Assembly: GCA_036745245.1 (NCBI GenBank)
Contig: DAIOGN010000032.1
Span: forward strand, 1 to 27,164
DNA length: 27,164 nucleotides
Direction of reading: 5' to 3'
Source: DAIOGN01 sp036745245
GTDB taxonomy: Bacteria; Zixibacteria; MSB-5A5; JAUVRN01
Made by a program: the position numbers and the translations under genes. Below are positions 1-8,325 of this stretch, one piece after another (within the stretch, counting starts at the first letter, position 1; each line of letters starts with the position of its first letter). Below the pieces are notes generated by a model that saw only the letters and a list, made by a program, of their open reading frames with translations, ran no database searches and was not told where the DNA came from.

Positions 1-559
1 CTGGCCCACGATGTCGAAGGCGGTCGAGATCCTCGACCACTTCGGAGTGCCGCGGCCGGCGATTCTGCCCAGGACGCCGGCCACCGTGGTGGAGGCGTCG
101 GTGGCGAAGCGGCTGGAACGGCTCGGAGCCGACGTGGTGGCATTACGCGCCGACCTCGACGGCGAAGTGGCGCGCGTGTTGCGCACCCGGTTTCCTCGCG
201 ACCTGCGCGACCGCTTCGAGCAGGCCGCCGGCAGAGTCGAGGCCATATTCGATGAACTCCGCCCGCAGGTGACGGCGTTCGAGCCCACACTGGACGCTCC
301 GGCGAAGGCGGCCGGCGTGCGGGCCCGCCGCGAAATGGAGCAGCTTGCGCAACGAGCGCACGCCGCACATAAGAAGAAAGAAGAAGAGACCGAATCGCAG
401 ATCCGACGCGCGGCCCTCCAGCTCTTTCCCGAAGGCGAGCTTCAGGAGCGCAAAGTGAATGTGGTGTACTACTGGGCGCGTTATGGGCCCGACTGGTTGT
501 TGAAATTGCGCGACGGCTGGCCGGCGGGCGTGCGCGAACATCTGCTCTGGGAAGGATGA
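1..559 (+). CDS. bshC: Bacillithiol biosynthesis cysteine-adding enzyme BshC (C-terminal part)
   Basis: BshC is the proposed ligase that adds cysteine to GlcN-malate in the last step of bacillithiol synthesis, in the cytoplasm. Only about 186 C-terminal residues are present. The frame is open to the left edge, so the true start lies outside the window and the first Met here (base 11) is internal. The visible part fits the family's end: a long charged coiled coil (about residues 30-135, including a run rich in K and E after AHAAHKKKEEE) followed by a compact tail with RKVNVVYYWARYGPDWL and a terminal LLWEG. Identification rests on this architecture and on bshA starting one base after the stop, with bshB1 next. 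I infer co-transcription of all three. Without the N-terminal nucleotide-binding-like domain I cannot judge whether the enzyme is intact. Confidence 0.86.
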   Translation, partial: WPTMSKAVEILDHFGVPRPAILPRTPATVVEASVAKRLERLGADVVALRADLDGEVARVLRTRFPRDLRDRFEQAAGRVEAIFDELRPQVTAFEPTLDAPAKAAGVRARREMEQLAQRAHAAHKKKEEETESQIRRAALQLFPEGELQERKVNVVYYWARYGPDWLLKLRDGWPAGVREHLLWEG

Positions 560-560
560 G

Positions 561-1694
561 ATGGCGTTCGAACGATTGAAGGTGGGGATCACCGGTTACC
601 CCGTGCCCGGCGGGTCGGGGGTGGTAGCCTCCGAACTGGGGCGGCTTCTGGCGCGCCGCGGTCACGAAGTGCATTTCATCGCGTACGCGCCGCCCTTCCG
701 GTATTCGCGGTTCAACGAGAATCTCTACTTTCACGAAGTGGAAGTGTCGTCGTATCCGCTGTTCAAGTACCCGTCGTATACGCTCCCTCTGGCCGCCAAA
801 ATGGCGGAGATGTCGCGCCAGGTCGGCCTGGACATCCTGCACGTGCACTACGCCATTCCGCACGCCACGGCGGGCTTTCTCGCACGCGCCATCCTCGGCA
901 ATCCGCCGCGCCCCCGGCTCATCACCACGCTGCACGGCACCGACATCACGCTGGTGGGCTCGGAGCGGTCGTTCTACGACATCACCTGCTTTTCCATCCG
1001 CGCAGCCGATCGGGTCACGGCCATCTCGCATTATCTCAAGCGCGCCACCGAAGAAACGTTTCCGCGCTGCTGCCAGATCGAGGTGATTCCCAACTTCATC
1101 GATCTCGCCGCGTTCTCGCCTGTAAGGCGGGACTGCGAGCGCACGCGACTGGCCGCACCCGACGAAATACTCCTGGTCCACCTCTCGAACTTCCGGCCGG
1201 TGAAGCGGCCCACCGACACGGTCCACATTCTGGCCCGCGTGAATCAGGAGAGAAGGGCGCGCCTTCTGTTGATCGGAGACGGTCCGGAGATGGCGCGCGT
1301 GCTCGCGCTGGCCTCCGAGCTTGGCGTGCGCGACCGCGTGGTCTCCGTGGGCAATCAGGATGACGTGCAGCCGCTTCTGTCCTGCTGCGACGTGTTCCTC
1401 CTGCCGTCGGAGGAGGAGAGCTTCGGTCTGGCCGCCCTGGAAGCCCTCGCGTGCGGCGTGCCGGCGGTCACGTCCAGAGTGGGCGGACTGGGCGAACTGA
1501 TCACCGACGGGGAGAGCGGGTATCGTGAGGCGAAAGGTGACGTGGAAGCGATGGCGCGTCGCGTGCTGGAGATCGCCTCCAACGAGGGTACATTACGCCG
1601 GTTCAAGGAAGGCGCGCGCCGTGGCGCTGAGCGCTACGATGCGGAGCGAATCATTCCCATGTATGAAGATCTGTATCGGAGGTCCCTGGCATGA
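561..1694 (+). CDS. bshA: N-acetyl-alpha-D-glucosaminyl L-malate synthase BshA
   Basis: A GT4-family, GT-B-fold glycosyltransferase of 377 residues, the usual length. It transfers GlcNAc from UDP-GlcNAc to L-malate, the first step of bacillithiol synthesis. Visible marks are the N-terminal glycine loop GGSGVVASELGRLLARRGHE (about residues 18-37), HVHYAIPHA and HGTDITLVG in the acceptor domain. The C-terminal donor domain has FRPVKRP and the EX7E-type motif EEESFGLAALEALACGVPAV (about residues 281-300). The ITGYPVPGGSG start is typical of BshA rather than of generic GT4 enzymes. The ATG lies one base after the bshC stop, and the end overlaps bshB1 as ATGA, so translation is probably coupled. 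The alternative, another GT4 transferase, is unlikely given both neighbours. Confidence 0.96.
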   Translation: MAFERLKVGITGYPVPGGSGVVASELGRLLARRGHEVHFIAYAPPFRYSRFNENLYFHEVEVSSYPLFKYPSYTLPLAAKMAEMSRQVGLDILHVHYAIPHATAGFLARAILGNPPRPRLITTLHGTDITLVGSERSFYDITCFSIRAADRVTAISHYLKRATEETFPRCCQIEVIPNFIDLAAFSPVRRDCERTRLAAPDEILLVHLSNFRPVKRPTDTVHILARVNQERRARLLLIGDGPEMARVLALASELGVRDRVVSVGNQDDVQPLLSCCDVFLLPSEEESFGLAALEALACGVPAVTSRVGGLGELITDGESGYREAKGDVEAMARRVLEIASNEGTLRRFKEGARRGAERYDAERIIPMYEDLYRRSLA

Positions 1695-2398
1695 CGGTGG
1701 ACGTGCTGGCCATTGCGGCCCACCCCGACGACGTGGAGATCACCTGCGGAGGCCTCATGATCCGCATGGCGGATCTCGGCTACAAGACAGGCGTGCTCGA
1801 TCTCACGCGGGGCGAAATGGGGACCAAGGGCACGCCGGAGACCCGATTGAAGGAAGCTGAAGCGGCGGGCCGGATCATGAAGCTTTCGGTGCGCGAAAAC
1901 GCCGGGCTGCCCGACAGCCGTCTCGCGGTGACAGATGAGAGCCGCGAAACGGTGGCGAGGTTTATCCGACGTCTCCGTCCACGCCTGGTGATACTCCCAC
2001 CGGGCAAACAACGTCATCCCGACCACAATGCCGCAGGTGAAATCGGCTATGCGGGCATCTGGGCGGCGGGGCTTTCGGCATTTCCGCTGGAGGGGGAGGC
2101 GCATCGTCCCGAGCGGATTCTCTATGCCACCTCGTTCCACCAGCACAAGCCTTCGTTCTACGTGGATGTCACCGACCAGTTCGAACGCAAGCTGGAGGCG
2201 GTGGCCGCCTATCGTTCCCAGTTTTCGAAGGGAGCGCTCGGGATCTACGTACCCGACTCTGACCTGATGGAGTACATGTCGTACTGGGCGCGTGCGTACG
2301 GCTCGCGCTCGGGCGTGAAGTATGCCGAGGCGTACGCGCTGCGCGAATCGTTGCGCATCGACGACCCGTTGAAGGACCTCCGCATCAAGTCGATCTGA
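1691..2398 (+). CDS. bshB1: Bacillithiol biosynthesis deacetylase BshB1
   Basis: A PIG-L/LmbE-family zinc deacetylase of 235 residues that removes the acetyl group from GlcNAc-malate, the middle step of bacillithiol synthesis. The zinc site is visible as AHPDD (His11, Asp14) and a later HPDHNAAG around residue 113. LTRGEMGTKGTPETR in the first third is typical of the BshB1 subgroup. The C-terminal YVPDSDLMEYMSYWARAYGSRSGVKYAEAY also fits BshB1 rather than MshB or a generic PIG-L protein. The ATG overlaps the bshA stop as ATGA. With bshC and bshA this makes a complete three-gene pathway in one transcript. The gene ends 12-14 bases before an inverted repeat (2410-2488) separating it from a convergent gene. 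Confidence 0.95.
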   Translation: MTVDVLAIAAHPDDVEITCGGLMIRMADLGYKTGVLDLTRGEMGTKGTPETRLKEAEAAGRIMKLSVRENAGLPDSRLAVTDESRETVARFIRRLRPRLVILPPGKQRHPDHNAAGEIGYAGIWAAGLSAFPLEGEAHRPERILYATSFHQHKPSFYVDVTDQFERKLEAVAAYRSQFSKGALGIYVPDSDLMEYMSYWARAYGSRSGVKYAEAYALRESLRIDDPLKDLRIKSI

Positions 2399-2409
2399 GG
2401 TGGTTCATT

Positions 2410-2488
2410 GAGGTCAGAGGCAAATTAAACCCATTCGGCCCGGACGCTTTTGGGATGAAAGTTAACGGTCTAATTTGCCTCTGACCCC
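2410..2488. repeat. GGGGTCAGAGGCAAATTA-type inverted repeat, copy A
   Basis: Two arms, GGTCAGAGGCAAATTA at 2412-2427 and its exact complement at 2471-2486, with further partial pairing beyond and about 43 bases between. The arms recur at 21930-22003 with a different centre. The copy lies between the convergent ends of bshB1 and the PEP/pyruvate-binding gene. Its right arm encodes the last residues and the stop codon of the latter. Related GGGGTCAGA palindromes occur at 18907 and 23122-23176. The style resembles REP/BIME elements mobilised by REP-associated (Y1) transposases. That link is inference, since no transposase is in the window. Confidence 0.85.
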
Positions 2489-4221
2489 AATTCTTCTCCC
2501 AGATACACAGCCGCTTCGCGCGTCTGGCCGTCGAAGGTGACGATGAACCCCGCAGGCGGGCTGATGAGCTTCACCCACTGTTCGGGGCCGACATTGGGCT
2601 GGGCCTCGAGCCATGCCTCGTCGGTGCGGTCGCCCATTTCGGGAAACACCGGCATGTAGTAGGTGTCCTGCGCCACCAGGTCGCCGAAGAAGTGTGTTCC
2701 GTACGACAACTCCGGCGTGCCGCGGCCCGCCGCCACCTCCACCAGCACTGCCGCGCCCGCGATCTCTCCGTAATCCACCGGGACTCCCAGCTCGGGGTTG
2801 TTGGTGCCCCAGCGGCCCGGGCCGGCCAGGATGAAAGGCGCACCCTCCAGCGAATGGCATAACCGTCCCACGCTGCGTGCCAGTTCGCGGGCAGGCACGG
2901 CCGACCAGATTTGCGGCGACACATAGATGAGGTGGCGGATGTCGTCGCGGTGGCCGTTGCCCATGCATCGTCCACCCGAAAACACCACGGTGCGCCCCTC
3001 GAGATCGGGAAGTTGCACGTGCTGGTGCTTGGCCCGCGCGCCGAGGGGCCGGCATTGCAGGAGGTAGAAGACGGGCCGATGGTCCTCCCCCTCGAAGGTA
3101 CAGGCGAATTCCACGTCGACGGGCAGTCCGAAGCTCTCCTGAAGTCCGCCGAGAACGGCCCGAATCAGCGGCACCAGCGGCATGTACTGGTCATCACGAA
3201 GGATGGAGCGAAACGTCACCACGGGCCGTTCCCCGGGGCGCAGGCCCAGGGGCGACGGCTCCTGCAGCAATTCCTCACCTACGAGCACGGAGCATACCTT
3301 GGACCACTCCGGGTTGTTGTGCACGGCATCCGTCACGGCAGGCGAAACCAGCCGCGCTGAGATCAGATCGACGGCGTCGAAATAGTCCTGCGAGTAGCGC
3401 ACGATCTGATCCACCACGGAGCCCTCGGGTCGCAGCATCGGCTGGGTGGGGGAAAACACGCGTGCGTAGTTCCGCCCCACGGCACGCGTGCCGAGCCCGA
3501 ACACGAGCCGTACCAGCCCGTCCTCGGCCTTGATGCGCGACGTCCACGGAAAGTAGTTATGCGAAAACGCCACCCCGGCCATGGGCGGGTAGAACAGATC
3601 GCCGTGGCGCTTGCCGATCATGCGCTGCACCAGAATCGACATCTTCTCGTCCCGCCCCCGCAGCTGGTGATGCCTCCGGTAGGCGTGTGCATTGGGGTTG
3701 TAGGTGGAGGCGAATACCCGCTTCACCGCCGACTCGAAGTGGTCCAGTCGCACGTCAGGCGGGCCGGTATTGGGGATGAAGAGTGTCAGGTAGATTCCCG
3801 CGAACGAGTAGTTCACGTTGTCCTCCAGAAGCGAGGACGAACGGATGGCGAGCGGGTAATCCATGCGCGCCAGAAGACTGGAGAAGAGCTTCCGGTCCGA
3901 ATCGGGAAAGCGCGCCTGCAGATAGCGCGCCACCAGGTCGAGATAGTCCAGCTCTGCGTAGGCTCCGGCCAGACCGTTGAAGTCGAGGAATCTGTCGAAG
4001 AACTCCGACGTGAGGACCGTGGTCACCGGCACCTGCACCAGGTCGGTGTGGGGAAGCCCCTTCCACGCAGGCGTGTCGAATTGGGCGGCGGCGTACATGA
4101 GCCCCACCGCCTTGCCGCCTACGTACCCGCGCCCGCAGATCGACAGGGGGGCCGGCGGCCGCTCGTAATCTACCTCGTACTTCAGGAAGGGCGAGTTCTG
4201 CACGCCCAAGTCCTTGGTCAC
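2470..4221 (-). CDS. PEP/pyruvate-binding domain protein (PEP synthase/PPDK ATP-binding module without phosphotransfer domains)
   Basis: A 583-residue protein carrying the N-terminal nucleotide-binding module of PEP synthase/pyruvate phosphate dikinase. It shows GRGYVGGKAVGL (about residues 30-41) and AIRSSSLLEDN...YSFAGIYLT (about 125-144), the two hallmark ATP/substrate-binding segments. GPGRWGTNNPELGVPV and THFFGDL near the C-terminus belong to a conserved uncharacterised family of such stand-alone proteins. The swivelling phospho-histidine domain and the C-terminal PEP/pyruvate barrel are absent, so it cannot be a complete dikinase. I chose the GTG at 4221 because AGGAGA lies 7 bases upstream. 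A GTG at 4263 would add 14 mostly basic residues with no good ribosome site. It follows ahcY after 100 bases. The last residues, LGSEAN plus TAG, lie in repeat copy A, so the original C-terminus may have been altered. Confidence 0.8.
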   Translation of the reverse strand: MTKDLGVQNSPFLKYEVDYERPPAPLSICGRGYVGGKAVGLMYAAAQFDTPAWKGLPHTDLVQVPVTTVLTSEFFDRFLDFNGLAGAYAELDYLDLVARYLQARFPDSDRKLFSSLLARMDYPLAIRSSSLLEDNVNYSFAGIYLTLFIPNTGPPDVRLDHFESAVKRVFASTYNPNAHAYRRHHQLRGRDEKMSILVQRMIGKRHGDLFYPPMAGVAFSHNYFPWTSRIKAEDGLVRLVFGLGTRAVGRNYARVFSPTQPMLRPEGSVVDQIVRYSQDYFDAVDLISARLVSPAVTDAVHNNPEWSKVCSVLVGEELLQEPSPLGLRPGERPVVTFRSILRDDQYMPLVPLIRAVLGGLQESFGLPVDVEFACTFEGEDHRPVFYLLQCRPLGARAKHQHVQLPDLEGRTVVFSGGRCMGNGHRDDIRHLIYVSPQIWSAVPARELARSVGRLCHSLEGAPFILAGPGRWGTNNPELGVPVDYGEIAGAAVLVEVAAGRGTPELSYGTHFFGDLVAQDTYYMPVFPEMGDRTDEAWLEAQPNVGPEQWVKLISPPAGFIVTFDGQTREAAVYLGEELGSEAN

Positions 4222-4321
4222 CCTGCGTCTCCTGCGGCGCGCCCCGACAATTCGCGCCGCCACATGATCCGTTCGCCCCTGCGCGCCGGGTGGATCGTTC
4301 AGCCGCGGAGAGCCGAAGCCG

Positions 4322-5596
4322 TCAGGTGCCCTCTTCCCACGACGACAGGTACTTTTTCTGCTTCTCCGTCAGGGTGTCGATTTTGGTCCCCATCGTGGCG
4401 AGCTTGATGCGCGCGATCTCAGTATCCACCTCGCGCGGTATGGTGTACACCCGCCGTTCGAGTGTCTTGCGGTGGGTGAGCATCCACTCGGCGCCCAGCG
4501 CCTGATTGGCGAACGACATGTCCATCACCATGGCCGGATGCCCCTCGGCCGCCGCCAGGTTGATGAGCCGGCCCTCGCCCAGAATGTAGATATTCCGGCC
4601 GCTCTTCAGCCGGTATTCGACGACGTGCTGACGGATGCCGCGTGTCGACTGGGCCATCTTCGCCAGTTCGTCGAGTTCGATCTCCACGTTGAAGTGCCCT
4701 GAATTGGCCACCAGGGCGCCGTCCTTCATCACTTCGAAGTGTTCGCGCCGGATCACGGACGTGTCGCCCGTCAGCGTGATGAACACATCGCCGATCTTCG
4801 CCGCTTCCGCCATGGGCATCACCCGGTAGCCGTCCATCTGAGCTTCCAGGGCGCGCACCGGATCTACCTCGGTGACCACGACGTGAGCTCCCATGCCGGC
4901 CGAGCGCGTGGCCACGCCGCGCCCGCACCAGCCGTACCCGGCCACCACCACGGTGGACCCGGCCAGGAGGTGATTGGTGGCGCGAATGATACCGTCCACC
5001 GTGCTCTGCCCCGTGCCGTAGCGATTGTCGAAGAAGTGTTTGGTCTGCGAGTCGTTCACGGCCACCACGGGGAAGAGCAGCACGCCCTTCTCCTGCATGG
5101 CGCGCAAGCGGATCACGCCCGTCGTGGTTTCCTCCGTGCCGCCCCAGATCTCGCCGGCCTGGCTCTTGCGCTCGGTGTGCAGCCGCGACACGAGGTCGGC
5201 GCCGTCATCCATGGTGATTCGCGGCCCCGCATCCAGGCAGGCGTCGATGTGTTCGTAGTACGTCTTGTGGTCTTCACCGCAGATGGCGAACGTGGGGATG
5301 CCAAACACTTTCACCAGGGCGGCGGCCACATCGTCCTGCGTGGACAGCGGATTGGAGGCGCACAGATACGGCTTCGCGCCCCCCGCCTTGAGCGTGATCA
5401 TAAGGTTGGCCGTCTCCGTGGTGACATGGAGGCAGCACGCCAGCGGGACGTCCTTCAGGGGCAGGTCCCTCTGGAAGCGCTCGCGGATCTGCCGCAGAAC
5501 AGGCATGTTCTTCTCGGCCCATTCGATCCGCAAGGCGCCGGACTCTGCGAGCTTCAGGTCTTTGACGTCGGATTCGAGCTTCGTAGCCGTGGTCAT
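4322..5596 (-). CDS. ahcY: Adenosylhomocysteinase (S-adenosylhomocysteine hydrolase)
   Basis: A 424-residue NAD-dependent cytosolic enzyme that splits S-adenosylhomocysteine into adenosine and homocysteine, relieving product inhibition of methyltransferases. Visible motifs are CLHVTTETANL (substrate His), GGTEETTTGVIRL, VNDSQTKHFFDNRYGTGQS (Lys and Asp/Asn of the active site) and the Rossmann loop VVVAGYGWCGRGVA. The C-terminus reads KKYLSSWEEGT, and the length matches the shorter bacterial/archaeal form that lacks the insert found in many proteobacterial and eukaryotic enzymes. The reading frame is open for 92 codons upstream, but the ATG at 5596 overlaps the metK stop as ATGA and begins the family-like MTTATKLESDVKDLKLAESG. 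Coupling to metK places synthesis and recycling parts of the methyl cycle in one transcript. Confidence 0.97.
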   Translation of the reverse strand: MTTATKLESDVKDLKLAESGALRIEWAEKNMPVLRQIRERFQRDLPLKDVPLACCLHVTTETANLMITLKAGGAKPYLCASNPLSTQDDVAAALVKVFGIPTFAICGEDHKTYYEHIDACLDAGPRITMDDGADLVSRLHTERKSQAGEIWGGTEETTTGVIRLRAMQEKGVLLFPVVAVNDSQTKHFFDNRYGTGQSTVDGIIRATNHLLAGSTVVVAGYGWCGRGVATRSAGMGAHVVVTEVDPVRALEAQMDGYRVMPMAEAAKIGDVFITLTGDTSVIRREHFEVMKDGALVANSGHFNVEIELDELAKMAQSTRGIRQHVVEYRLKSGRNIYILGEGRLINLAAAEGHPAMVMDMSFANQALGAEWMLTHRKTLERRVYTIPREVDTEIARIKLATMGTKIDTLTEKQKKYLSSWEEGT

Positions 5597-6765
5597 AGGG
5601 AGCGGGCCTTTCTCTTGAGAATGTCTGCTTTGTCGGTGGCCTCCCAGGTGAACTCCTTGAGCGGTCTGCCGAAGTGTCCATACGCGGCCGTCTTTCTGTA
5701 GATCGGGCGCAGAAGGTTGAGGGACTTGATGATGCCCCGGGGCGTGAGATCGAACACCTCGCGCACCAGTTTCGAGAGCTTGGTGTCTTCGATCTTTTCC
5801 TCGCCGTGCGTGTGCACGAGCACCGACACCGGCTCGGCCACGCCGATGCAGTACGCCAGCTGCACCGTGCATTCGTCGGCCAGGTCGGCGGCCACGATGT
5901 TCTTGGCCACGTAGCGCGCCATGTAGGATGCGCTGCGGTCGACCTTCGACGGGTCCTTGCCGGAGAACGCTCCCCCGCCGTGGGCCGCCATGCCGCCGTA
6001 GGTGTCGACGATGATCTTGCGTCCCGTCATGCCCGTGTCCGACTGGGGGCCGCCCACCACGAACTTGCCGGTTTCGTTCACGTAGAACTTGGTCTTCCGG
6101 TCGAGCCAGCGTGCGGGCACGGCTTCACGAATCACATGTTCGACGAGTTCCGCCTTGGCCCTCTTCGACATGTGGTGCCCGGATCGGTCGAGCACTTCAT
6201 CGGTGTGCTGCGCGGCGATCACCACGGCATCCACGCGGGCCGGCTTGCCGTTGACATACTCCACCGTCACCTGCGACTTGCCGTCGGGGCCCAGGTAGGG
6301 GAGGATCCCCTTCTCGCGCACGTCACGAAGCCGCATCGAGAGCCGATGCGACAGCGTGATGGGCAGAGGCATGAGCTCCTTGGTCTCACGGCAGGCGTAG
6401 CCGATCATGAGGCCCTGGTCGCCCGCGCCCCCCGTGTCGACGCCCTGCGCGATGTCGGGCGACTGCGGACCGATGGCGTTGAGCACCGAGCACGTCTGGT
6501 AATTGAATCCGTACTTGGCGTGCGTGTAGCCGATGTCGCGGATCACCTGGCGTGCCAGGCCGGCGATGTCCACGTACGTGTGCGTGGTGATCTCGCCGCC
6601 CACGATCACGAGCCCCACCGTGATAAAGGTTTCGCAGGCCACACGACCCCTGGGGTCGTCTTTGAGCACCGCGTCGAGTACCGCGTCGGAGATCTGGTCG
6701 CACACCTTGTCGGGGTGTCCGCCGGTGACCGACTCGGAGGAGAAGAGAAAGTGTTTTCCGTTCAT
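5593..6765 (-). CDS. metK: S-adenosylmethionine synthetase
   Basis: Makes S-adenosylmethionine from methionine and ATP in the cytoplasm. 390 residues, normal length. Motifs are SESVTGGHPDKVCDQISDAVLD at the N-terminus (ATP and Mg binding), GAGDQGLMIGYA (about residue 117) and the glycine/lysine loop GGGAFSGKDPSKVDRSA (about 260-277). The ATG lies 23 bases after the nucleotidyltransferase stop and the stop overlaps ahcY as ATGA. The three genes are therefore read as one unit from the promoter at 7791-7819. I see no SAM riboswitch fold in the short upstream gaps. The long open frame on the opposite strand (5674-6771) is a shadow. Confidence 0.98.
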   Translation of the reverse strand: MNGKHFLFSSESVTGGHPDKVCDQISDAVLDAVLKDDPRGRVACETFITVGLVIVGGEITTHTYVDIAGLARQVIRDIGYTHAKYGFNYQTCSVLNAIGPQSPDIAQGVDTGGAGDQGLMIGYACRETKELMPLPITLSHRLSMRLRDVREKGILPYLGPDGKSQVTVEYVNGKPARVDAVVIAAQHTDEVLDRSGHHMSKRAKAELVEHVIREAVPARWLDRKTKFYVNETGKFVVGGPQSDTGMTGRKIIVDTYGGMAAHGGGAFSGKDPSKVDRSASYMARYVAKNIVAADLADECTVQLAYCIGVAEPVSVLVHTHGEEKIEDTKLSKLVREVFDLTPRGIIKSLNLLRPIYRKTAAYGHFGRPLKEFTWEATDKADILKRKARSL

Positions 6766-6788
6766 GCCTGAGACCTTGTTAGAGTGAG

Positions 6789-7763
6789 TCAGAGATCGGT
6801 GACTTCGGAATCGTCACCTACGTTGAACTTCTTGAAATGTCCGCACAAAGACGTATTGTTGCCCACCAGGGAGCCTTCGAGGAGGAGGTCCGACACCTGG
6901 GCGCCGGCCGAGATGATCGAATCGCGCACGATGCAGTTGCGCACCTTCGCGCCCGGTCCGATGGACACGTAGGGACCGATGATGGCGCCCTCCACGGAGG
7001 CGTCGGGGGCCACGAAAACGGGCGGCACGATGACGGCCCCGTCGGAGGAGACGGCCTGAGGCGCGCCTCGCAGGAGGGCCCGGTTGGTGGCGAGAAGCGT
7101 CTCCTTCTTGCCGCAGTCGTACCAGTGTTCGATGGCAAACGGCCGAAGGGTGCAGCCGGCCTGGATCAGGCGCTGCAGCGCGTCGGTGATCTGGTACTCC
7201 CCGCGGCTGGTCACCTGGTGTTCCATGAGGTAGTGAAGCTCGGTGCGAAGGCGCGGCGCGTCCTTCAGGTAGTACACGCCCACAATCGCCAGGTCGGAGG
7301 CGGGCTGGTCGGGCTTCTCCACAAGACGCACGATTCGATCGCCCTCCACTTCGGCGATCCCGAAGCGCGACGGGTCGTCCACGGGCTTGAGTCCGAGCAC
7401 GTTATCGCCCGAGGCGATCATGGCCGGGAGGTCGCAATCGATGATGGTGTCGCCAAGCAGAATGAGCACGTCGCGATCGCCCGTTTGCTGAAGCGCCAGG
7501 TACACGGCATACCCCAGGCCCACCAGCTCGGTCTGTTCGATGAACTCGGCCTCAAAATCGTAGTGGGTCTTGACGAAGTCGATGATCTGGTCGCCCATGT
7601 GGCCCACCACGAAGATCACGCGCTCGGGCGAGACGGTGGCCAGCTGGTCTAGGATGTGGCCCAGAATGGGTTTGCCGGCCACGTGCAGCAACGGCTTGGG
7701 GGCCGTGTGCGTGTGCGGGCGCAGGCGTGATCCGACTCCGGCGACTGGGATGATGGCTACCAT
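6789..7763 (-). CDS. Sugar-1-phosphate nucleotidyltransferase with left-handed beta-helix tail
   Basis: A 324-residue cytosolic enzyme expected to join a sugar-1-phosphate to a nucleoside triphosphate. The N-terminal domain has the signature GVGSRLRPHTHTAPKPLLH (residues 9-27), LGDTIIDCD (about 102), GEYQITDALQRL and WYDCGKKETLLATN. From about residue 245 hexapeptide-like strands follow (VFVAPDASVEGAIIGPYVSIGPGAKVRN is read as successive turns), giving a short beta-helix as in GlmU-like and long RmlA-like proteins. The exact sugar cannot be read from sequence; glucose-1-phosphate thymidylyl- or uridylyltransferase are the main options. It leads the unit nucleotidyltransferase-metK-ahcY and has a divergent promoter upstream. 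Its ribosome site is weak and the leader is only about 20 bases. Confidence 0.85.
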   Translation of the reverse strand: MVAIIPVAGVGSRLRPHTHTAPKPLLHVAGKPILGHILDQLATVSPERVIFVVGHMGDQIIDFVKTHYDFEAEFIEQTELVGLGYAVYLALQQTGDRDVLILLGDTIIDCDLPAMIASGDNVLGLKPVDDPSRFGIAEVEGDRIVRLVEKPDQPASDLAIVGVYYLKDAPRLRTELHYLMEHQVTSRGEYQITDALQRLIQAGCTLRPFAIEHWYDCGKKETLLATNRALLRGAPQAVSSDGAVIVPPVFVAPDASVEGAIIGPYVSIGPGAKVRNCIVRDSIISAGAQVSDLLLEGSLVGNNTSLCGHFKKFNVGDDSEVTDL

Positions 7764-7790
7764 GGGTTCGTGGTTCTGTCAAAGCTCAGC

Positions 7791-7819
7791 AGTATAGAGG
7801 GGGCACTTTAGGGGGACAA
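7791..7819 (-). promoter_or_regulatory. Sigma70-type promoter for nucleotidyltransferase-metK-ahcY
   Basis: On the minus strand TTGTCC (7819-7814) and TATACT (7796-7791) are separated by exactly 17 bases. This predicts a start near 7784 and a leader of about 20 bases before the ATG at 7763. It is back to back with the smpB promoter. Confidence 0.7.
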
Positions 7820-7831
7820 CCGCTAAGGTGG

Positions 7832-7860
7832 TTGCCGCCCCTGTGGGGGGCGTCTATATT
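7832..7860 (+). promoter_or_regulatory. Sigma70-type promoter for smpB and downstream genes
   Basis: TTGCCG (7832-7837) and TATATT (7855-7860) are separated by exactly 17 bases. The predicted start near 7867 rules out translation from the GTG at 7828 and supports the GTG at 7897, which has GGGGGAG 8 bases upstream. Confidence 0.65.
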
Positions 7861-7896
7861 GCGCCCGTGAAGGCCGAGCACGGGGGAGCGGGGCCC

Positions 7897-8325
7897 GTGA
7901 TCCGGAACCGCAAGGCTCTCCACGACTATCATATTCTCGATCGCTGGGAGGCGGGCATTGCGCTTCTGGGATCCGAGGTCAAGAGCCTGAGAGAGGGGAA
8001 GGGCCAGCTTCGGGACGCATACGGACAGATCAAGGGCGGCGAGCTGTACCTGGTGGGTGCACACATCAGCCCTTACGATCCGGCGTCCCGCGACAACCAT
8101 GATACACGACGTGATCGCAAGCTCTTGATGCATCGGCACCAGATCCGCCGACTCATCGGCAAGGTCATGGAGAAGGGGCTCACCCTGGTGCCGCTCTCGA
8201 TCTATTTCAAGGAAGGCAAGGCGAAAGTCGAACTGGCGCTGGCCGAGGGCAAACGTGAGTATGACAAGCGGGCCAGCATCAAGGAAAAGGACATCCGGCG
8301 TGCGCGCGATCGCGGCGAAGATTAG
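7897..8325 (+). CDS. smpB: SsrA-binding protein SmpB
   Basis: The tmRNA-binding partner in trans-translation, which frees stalled ribosomes. 142 residues from the GTG at 7897. The family core is plain: IRNRKALHDYHILDRWEAGIALLGSEVKSLREG, YLVGAHISPY, the RDRKLLMHRHQIRRLIGKVMEKGLTLVPLSIYF block and the basic tail KREYDKRASIKEKDIRRARDRGED. I chose 7897 over upstream GTGs (7828, 7867) because the probable promoter starts transcription near 7867, GGGGGAG precedes 7897, and the protein then begins just before the conserved RNRKA. The end overlaps the start of the amidase gene. The tmRNA gene itself (ssrA) is not in the window. Confidence 0.95.
   Translation: MIRNRKALHDYHILDRWEAGIALLGSEVKSLREGKGQLRDAYGQIKGGELYLVGAHISPYDPASRDNHDTRRDRKLLMHRHQIRRLIGKVMEKGLTLVPLSIYFKEGKAKVELALAEGKREYDKRASIKEKDIRRARDRGED

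Noticed and set aside
5674..6771. 365-codon open frame opposite metK
   Set aside because: Shadow of a highly conserved gene in GC-rich DNA.
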